From Himantopus leucocephalus (Eukaryota; Chordata; Aves; Charadriiformes; Recurvirostridae): 64,000 nucleotides of DNA. A program made the position numbers and the translations under genes. The stretch's first letter is position 1; the number at the start of each line of letters is the position of its first letter. Location: assembly GCA_003993805.1 (NCBI GenBank), contig RSEF01000027.1, positions 1-64,000 on the forward strand, written 5' to 3'. A model generated the notes under the pieces. That model saw nothing but the letters and a program-made list of their open reading frames with translations, was not told the DNA's origin and searched no databases. Below are positions 60,010 through 64,000 of the stretch, piece after piece.

Positions 60010-61450
60010 ACACTATGCTTTGCAAAATGGTGCACTGCTGTGCACATATGCTGGATTAAGACTTGAGAACGTGGCAATGCAAGATTATTCTTGGAATCAT
60101 CTAACAACATTATTGTCCACCTCTTCAGCACATATAGTGAAATAACACTTTCTTCAGCCACATTCCTCTGCCTCTTTGATCATTCCTGACACTCAGGTTC
60201 AGCTCAGACTCAGCAGTGACATTTATACAACTACACACACACAAACAAGCGCTCTGCAAATGCACAAGTAAATTTTCTGTTATCCAGAGCCACAGAGAAC
60301 CTGAGTTGCCCTAGGTAGCAGAAGAACCTGAATAGTATGATTATAGTGAGAAGGACTGAAAAGAATACTACAGAAATATCAAATATCAGAACCTGAGTTC
60401 GGGCCATGCAATCACAGAATTTTAGAACTGGCCTAGTAAATGGAAAAATGACAACAACAAAACCCACCAAAAAAAAAAACCCAACCCGAAAAAAACCCCA
60501 AACACAACAAAACCAGTTGGAGCCAAACTTGGGTAGTTTAGTCGAGAGTGTCCAAATGCATCCTCCCAATTTGCACACCTAGCTAGTTCTGCATGATAAA
60601 AGCTGGCTGAGCGTGCTGGAAGCTCTGTAAAACAAGACATACATAATTGGAAAAATGCATTCTCACAAAACTGGAGATTGGGGCACAGTGCATCAAAACC
60701 TCAGTCACTGGTTCCGGTCAAGCCCAGCATCCTTCCCAGAAGTTAATGCATAAAGACCCCTGTCCCTCGAGAGTTTGTAAATTAAACACAGAACGAGATC
60801 ATACTTAATTAATTACTTAATGAGCAAACAAAATCCAAGCACCAGTGACACCTGTCTCCCATTCTTCATGCAAAACCTAGATGCAATTCAGTTTGCTCTC
60901 CATCCCAAAGAGAAAATGCGATTTAATTTCTGAAAAAGCTGAGATAACATCTAAGGCTCAGGTGAAGTATTTACAATTCCTTTCACTCTCTTCTGATTGG
61001 GAAAAAAAATTGTTTTGGCAGTATTCTAAGAGTGTTTTACTTTTCCTAGCTCTTTTTTCTTTTGTGAAAATCAAATATCTGAAGAATCTTTGATTCTGGG
61101 TGAAAATTTACTTGAGATTTAGTTACTGAAGTAGTGAAAAATTTTACTGGGGTTTTCTGATTCAAATGCTCAAGAGAGTTTCTTAGGTGTCAGTATGTCC
61201 TCACAATTTTCAAAGAAGGAAAGAACCAATTTTTTTATTTCCTTCAGTGTTTTTACATTGTATATCTCCAAATCCAAGCAGCTATCAGGAAATCTCCCTC
61301 CTTGTTTATAATTAGGGACCAATATTCTTACTCATAATTTTATTCCAAATGAAGGGAAGAAATACCCTATAGAGTTCTCTGTTAATATTTTTCAAACCTG
61401 AGCCTACCTAAGCTACAGTTAGGCATTTACCTAACTTGCCAAGTTCCCCT
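60010..61450. other. Inter-J spacer
   Basis: No clear J. A homopolymer-rich A/C tract lies at 60460-60505. The minus strand near 60520-60575 reads AFGHSRLNYPS, faintly J-like, but without Gly-Thr. Confidence 0.4.
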
Positions 61451-61452
61451 AC

Positions 61453-61522
61453 CTGGAGAAAGAAGGTGGTGAGTTCCTTCTCCAAACCTGAGTTTATTAA
61501 TCTTCTGGAAGGAAAACCACGA
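61453..61522 (-). CDS. TRAJ segment
   Basis: QKINKLRFGEGTHHLLSP plus one G, then donor GTAGGG. FGEGT is intact, but two His follow where Lys/Gln-Leu is usual. The heptamer is CTTTGTG (61523-61529); the nonamer position falls at the edge of the 1000-N gap and cannot be fully judged. Confidence 0.85.
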
Positions 61523-61544
61523 CACAAAGCTAGCTTAGGCAATG

Positions 61545-62544
61545 NNNNNNNNNNNNNNNNNNNNNNNNNNNNNNNNNNNNNNNNNNNNNNNNNNNNNNNN
61601 NNNNNNNNNNNNNNNNNNNNNNNNNNNNNNNNNNNNNNNNNNNNNNNNNNNNNNNNNNNNNNNNNNNNNNNNNNNNNNNNNNNNNNNNNNNNNNNNNNNN
61701 NNNNNNNNNNNNNNNNNNNNNNNNNNNNNNNNNNNNNNNNNNNNNNNNNNNNNNNNNNNNNNNNNNNNNNNNNNNNNNNNNNNNNNNNNNNNNNNNNNNN
61801 NNNNNNNNNNNNNNNNNNNNNNNNNNNNNNNNNNNNNNNNNNNNNNNNNNNNNNNNNNNNNNNNNNNNNNNNNNNNNNNNNNNNNNNNNNNNNNNNNNNN
61901 NNNNNNNNNNNNNNNNNNNNNNNNNNNNNNNNNNNNNNNNNNNNNNNNNNNNNNNNNNNNNNNNNNNNNNNNNNNNNNNNNNNNNNNNNNNNNNNNNNNN
62001 NNNNNNNNNNNNNNNNNNNNNNNNNNNNNNNNNNNNNNNNNNNNNNNNNNNNNNNNNNNNNNNNNNNNNNNNNNNNNNNNNNNNNNNNNNNNNNNNNNNN
62101 NNNNNNNNNNNNNNNNNNNNNNNNNNNNNNNNNNNNNNNNNNNNNNNNNNNNNNNNNNNNNNNNNNNNNNNNNNNNNNNNNNNNNNNNNNNNNNNNNNNN
62201 NNNNNNNNNNNNNNNNNNNNNNNNNNNNNNNNNNNNNNNNNNNNNNNNNNNNNNNNNNNNNNNNNNNNNNNNNNNNNNNNNNNNNNNNNNNNNNNNNNNN
62301 NNNNNNNNNNNNNNNNNNNNNNNNNNNNNNNNNNNNNNNNNNNNNNNNNNNNNNNNNNNNNNNNNNNNNNNNNNNNNNNNNNNNNNNNNNNNNNNNNNNN
62401 NNNNNNNNNNNNNNNNNNNNNNNNNNNNNNNNNNNNNNNNNNNNNNNNNNNNNNNNNNNNNNNNNNNNNNNNNNNNNNNNNNNNNNNNNNNNNNNNNNNN
62501 NNNNNNNNNNNNNNNNNNNNNNNNNNNNNNNNNNNNNNNNNNNN
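61545..62544. other. Assembly gap (1000 N)
   Basis: Exactly 1000 N. Going by the J spacing on its right, one or more TRAJ segments may be missing here. Confidence 0.99.
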
Positions 62545-62672
62545 TGAAGAAGCTCCTATGTTCTCCTTCCAATCTGTTATGTGACTCGGATACAACAAGT
62601 ATGTCTACATGGTGCTCTAGTGGACACGCAAGGATTTTTGACAGAGGACACACAGGAACGCTTCACACTCAC

Positions 62673-62737
62673 CGGGTTGGACAATCAGTCTAGTCCCTGA
62701 GCCAAAGGTCAGCTTGTTGTAGCTGGAGCCAGAATCA
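62673..62737 (-). CDS. TRAJ segment
   Basis: SSYNKLTFGSGTRLIVQP plus one G, then donor GTGAGT. RSS: heptamer TGCTGTG (62738-62744), exact 12-base spacer, nonamer GCTTTTTGT. Looks functional. Confidence 0.93.
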
Positions 62738-62956
62738 CACAGCATTTCCTTCCATAACAAAAAGCCCAGAGAGCCACTTCAGAAGCAGCACCTCTCCCCA
62801 AGCCTTTGCCCAGCCATGCCAAGGCAAGGGAAACACAAATCCTCCGCATCTTTCTCCTGCACCTCTGACTTCTCTTTTTGTTCTTAATCTGGCTAAAAGT
62901 GGGAATGCAGCAAGAGGAGACAGCATAACATGGAGAAACAGGAGAAGAAAACTTAC

Positions 62957-63016
62957 TTGGCAGAACATGTAGCTTCGTCCCTTGCCCAAACCGGAGTTTT
63001 CCTGTGTTGCTGTTCA
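62957..63016 (-). CDS. TRAJ segment
   Basis: NSNTGKLRFGQGTKLHVLP plus one A, then donor GTAAGT. RSS: heptamer CATTGTG (63017-63023), 12-base spacer, nonamer GGTTCTTGT. Looks functional; the terminal A gives Asn at the constant junction. Confidence 0.93.
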
Positions 63017-63282
63017 CACAATGCTACACACCCTAACAAGAACCCAAGGCTCGGCCATTTCAGAAGTGGCATCTCCCCTAAGCTGTTGCCCAGCCATGTG
63101 TAGACTTGGAGGGGTAGTAGAAAGTTGACACAACGCGGGAGCGGAGGCTGGCAGTCTGCCTGTGTGGGATAAGGCCAGGACTAGGGCCAGAACTAAGTGC
63201 CACCCTGCCCAAGCCTCTTCCTCCTCCTTCTGTCCCCACAGTACCTCCAGGCTCAAGGCCTGAAATAAAACAGAAAGCACTG

Positions 63283-63348
63283 TTGGACTAACAGTGAGTC
63301 TTGTTATGGAGCCAAAGACAGGTTTAGATGGACCAGCTCCTGTGGTCA
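63283..63348 (-). pseudogene. TRAJ pseudogene or crippled J (FGSI, no donor)
   Basis: GPSKPVFGSITRLTVSP after a good 12-RSS (heptamer TGCTGTG 63349-63355, nonamer GGTTCTTGT). The second motif Gly is Ile, and the base run after CCAA is CAGTGC, not a GT donor. It could still be cut by RAG but should not splice normally to TRAC. Confidence 0.78.
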
Positions 63349-63682
63349 CACAGCATTTCCTCTCTCTACAAGAACCTTCCCCAATACTTGGCAAAGCTGG
63401 GCACCCACAACCTAACTAGACAGGGCTGAATGTCCTGAAGTGAAGACGCTCCCAAGCTGTCTGTGGGATCAAGAGCAGCACTGGACCCATGGATACAAAC
63501 TCCATTTGCAAGGACTGTTCCTTCTGCTCTGAGCCAAAGCCTGTCCTGGAGGAAAGCAGGTGGCATGTAACCACGTAGCTGAAGAGCCACAAGCCCAGGA
63601 AGAGAGATGCTGGAAAGCTCGCTGGGCAGTGGATAGCTTTGCCGCACGTGGTAGAACATTACTAGAAACTGGTGGCACTTAC

Positions 63683-63734
63683 TAGGCAAAACCTGAAGTT
63701 GTGTCCCTTTGCCAAGTGACCTTGTCATATTTCA
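63683..63734 (-). CDS. TRAJ segment with LGKG in place of FGxG
   Basis: MTRSLGKGTQLQVLP plus one A, then donor GTAAGT. The heptamer CACTGTG (63735-63741) is perfect, with a fair nonamer (TGTTCTTCT) at 12 bases. The motif Phe is Leu (CTT). Apart from that it looks usable. Confidence 0.82.
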
Positions 63735-64000
63735 CACAGTGGTTTTCACCTCAAGAAGAACACAAACTCATCCACATCCTTTGAGAGAAAGGCGACCTGT
63801 CCCTGCATTGCCATGGTGCAAAATGTCTGCCCCTGAGAAAATGGGTTCAGGACCCCACACCACTTATGTGAAAGAAAGGAAGTAGATTCCTGACAGAGTT
63901 TAATAATTGAGGGCATACCTTAGCAGACCTCTCTTCAACTCATACATATCTTTCTTTTTTTATAAAATATTGAACAGAAAATTGTTTAGAACTTGCGGGT

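Noticed and set aside
60515..60580. J-like string AFGHSRLNYPS on the minus strand
   Set aside because: Lacks Gly-Thr of the joining motif and a recognisable RSS; the donor-like CCAA|GTTTGG is weak.
61408..62693. Very long ORFs across the 1000-N gap
   Set aside because: They are open only because N was read as unknown residue.

Overview
This window looks like bird nuclear DNA. The evidence is intron-containing vertebrate genes, many CR1 LINE fragments ending in the avian tip (ATCATAGAATCATAGAATGG and relatives), avian-type ERV LTRs, intact single-exon olfactory receptors, and an alpha T-cell receptor locus beside DAD1. The species cannot be named from sequence alone. Two assembly gaps are present (100 N at 24792-24891 and 1000 N at 61545-62544), plus single Ns at 124 and 40467.

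Layout. (1) 322-6903, minus strand: fifteen coding exons of a VWA5A-like gene (VIT domain, von Willebrand A-like domain, conserved C-terminal region). The last exon lies beyond the left edge and the 5' end is probably near the GC-rich island at 8.4-9.0 kb. (2) 9-39 kb: a repeat-rich desert holding two intact class II olfactory receptor genes (13179-14141 plus; 28744-29718 minus), solo LTRs, CR1 fragments and one nested stack of insertions (LTR interrupted by CR1 interrupted by an ERV) at 25.0-28.6 kb. (3) 39.75-42.2 kb, plus strand: DAD1 with three exons and a CpG/TATA promoter carrying a duplicated RFX-like/CCAAT module. (4) 44.68-44.83 kb: a cluster of CRE, TCF/LEF, RUNX and ETS sites in the place and order expected for the T-cell receptor alpha enhancer. 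(5) 47842-49900, minus strand: TRAC, with all three coding exons placed by splice sites and phase. (6) 53.9-63.75 kb, minus strand: the 3' part of the TRAJ cluster, with ten J segments that could join and splice (two carrying LGKG in place of FGxG), three clear J pseudogenes, and CR1 copies between them.

How the parts fit: in V(D)J recombination a TRAV joins one of these TRAJ segments through its 12-spacer RSS. The J is then spliced to TRAC, and the single base left at the J end completes the first constant-region codon as Asp or Asn. TRAC and DAD1 converge tail to tail around the candidate enhancer, the same arrangement as in mammals, and an OR6-like receptor lies on the far side of DAD1. 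The genes are standard for this locus. The most interesting material is in the details: the candidate avian alpha enhancer, the altered TRAC connecting-peptide and transmembrane motifs, the MHC-II-like DAD1 promoter module, the VWA5A-like protein without a MIDAS, and several decayed or oddly built J segments.
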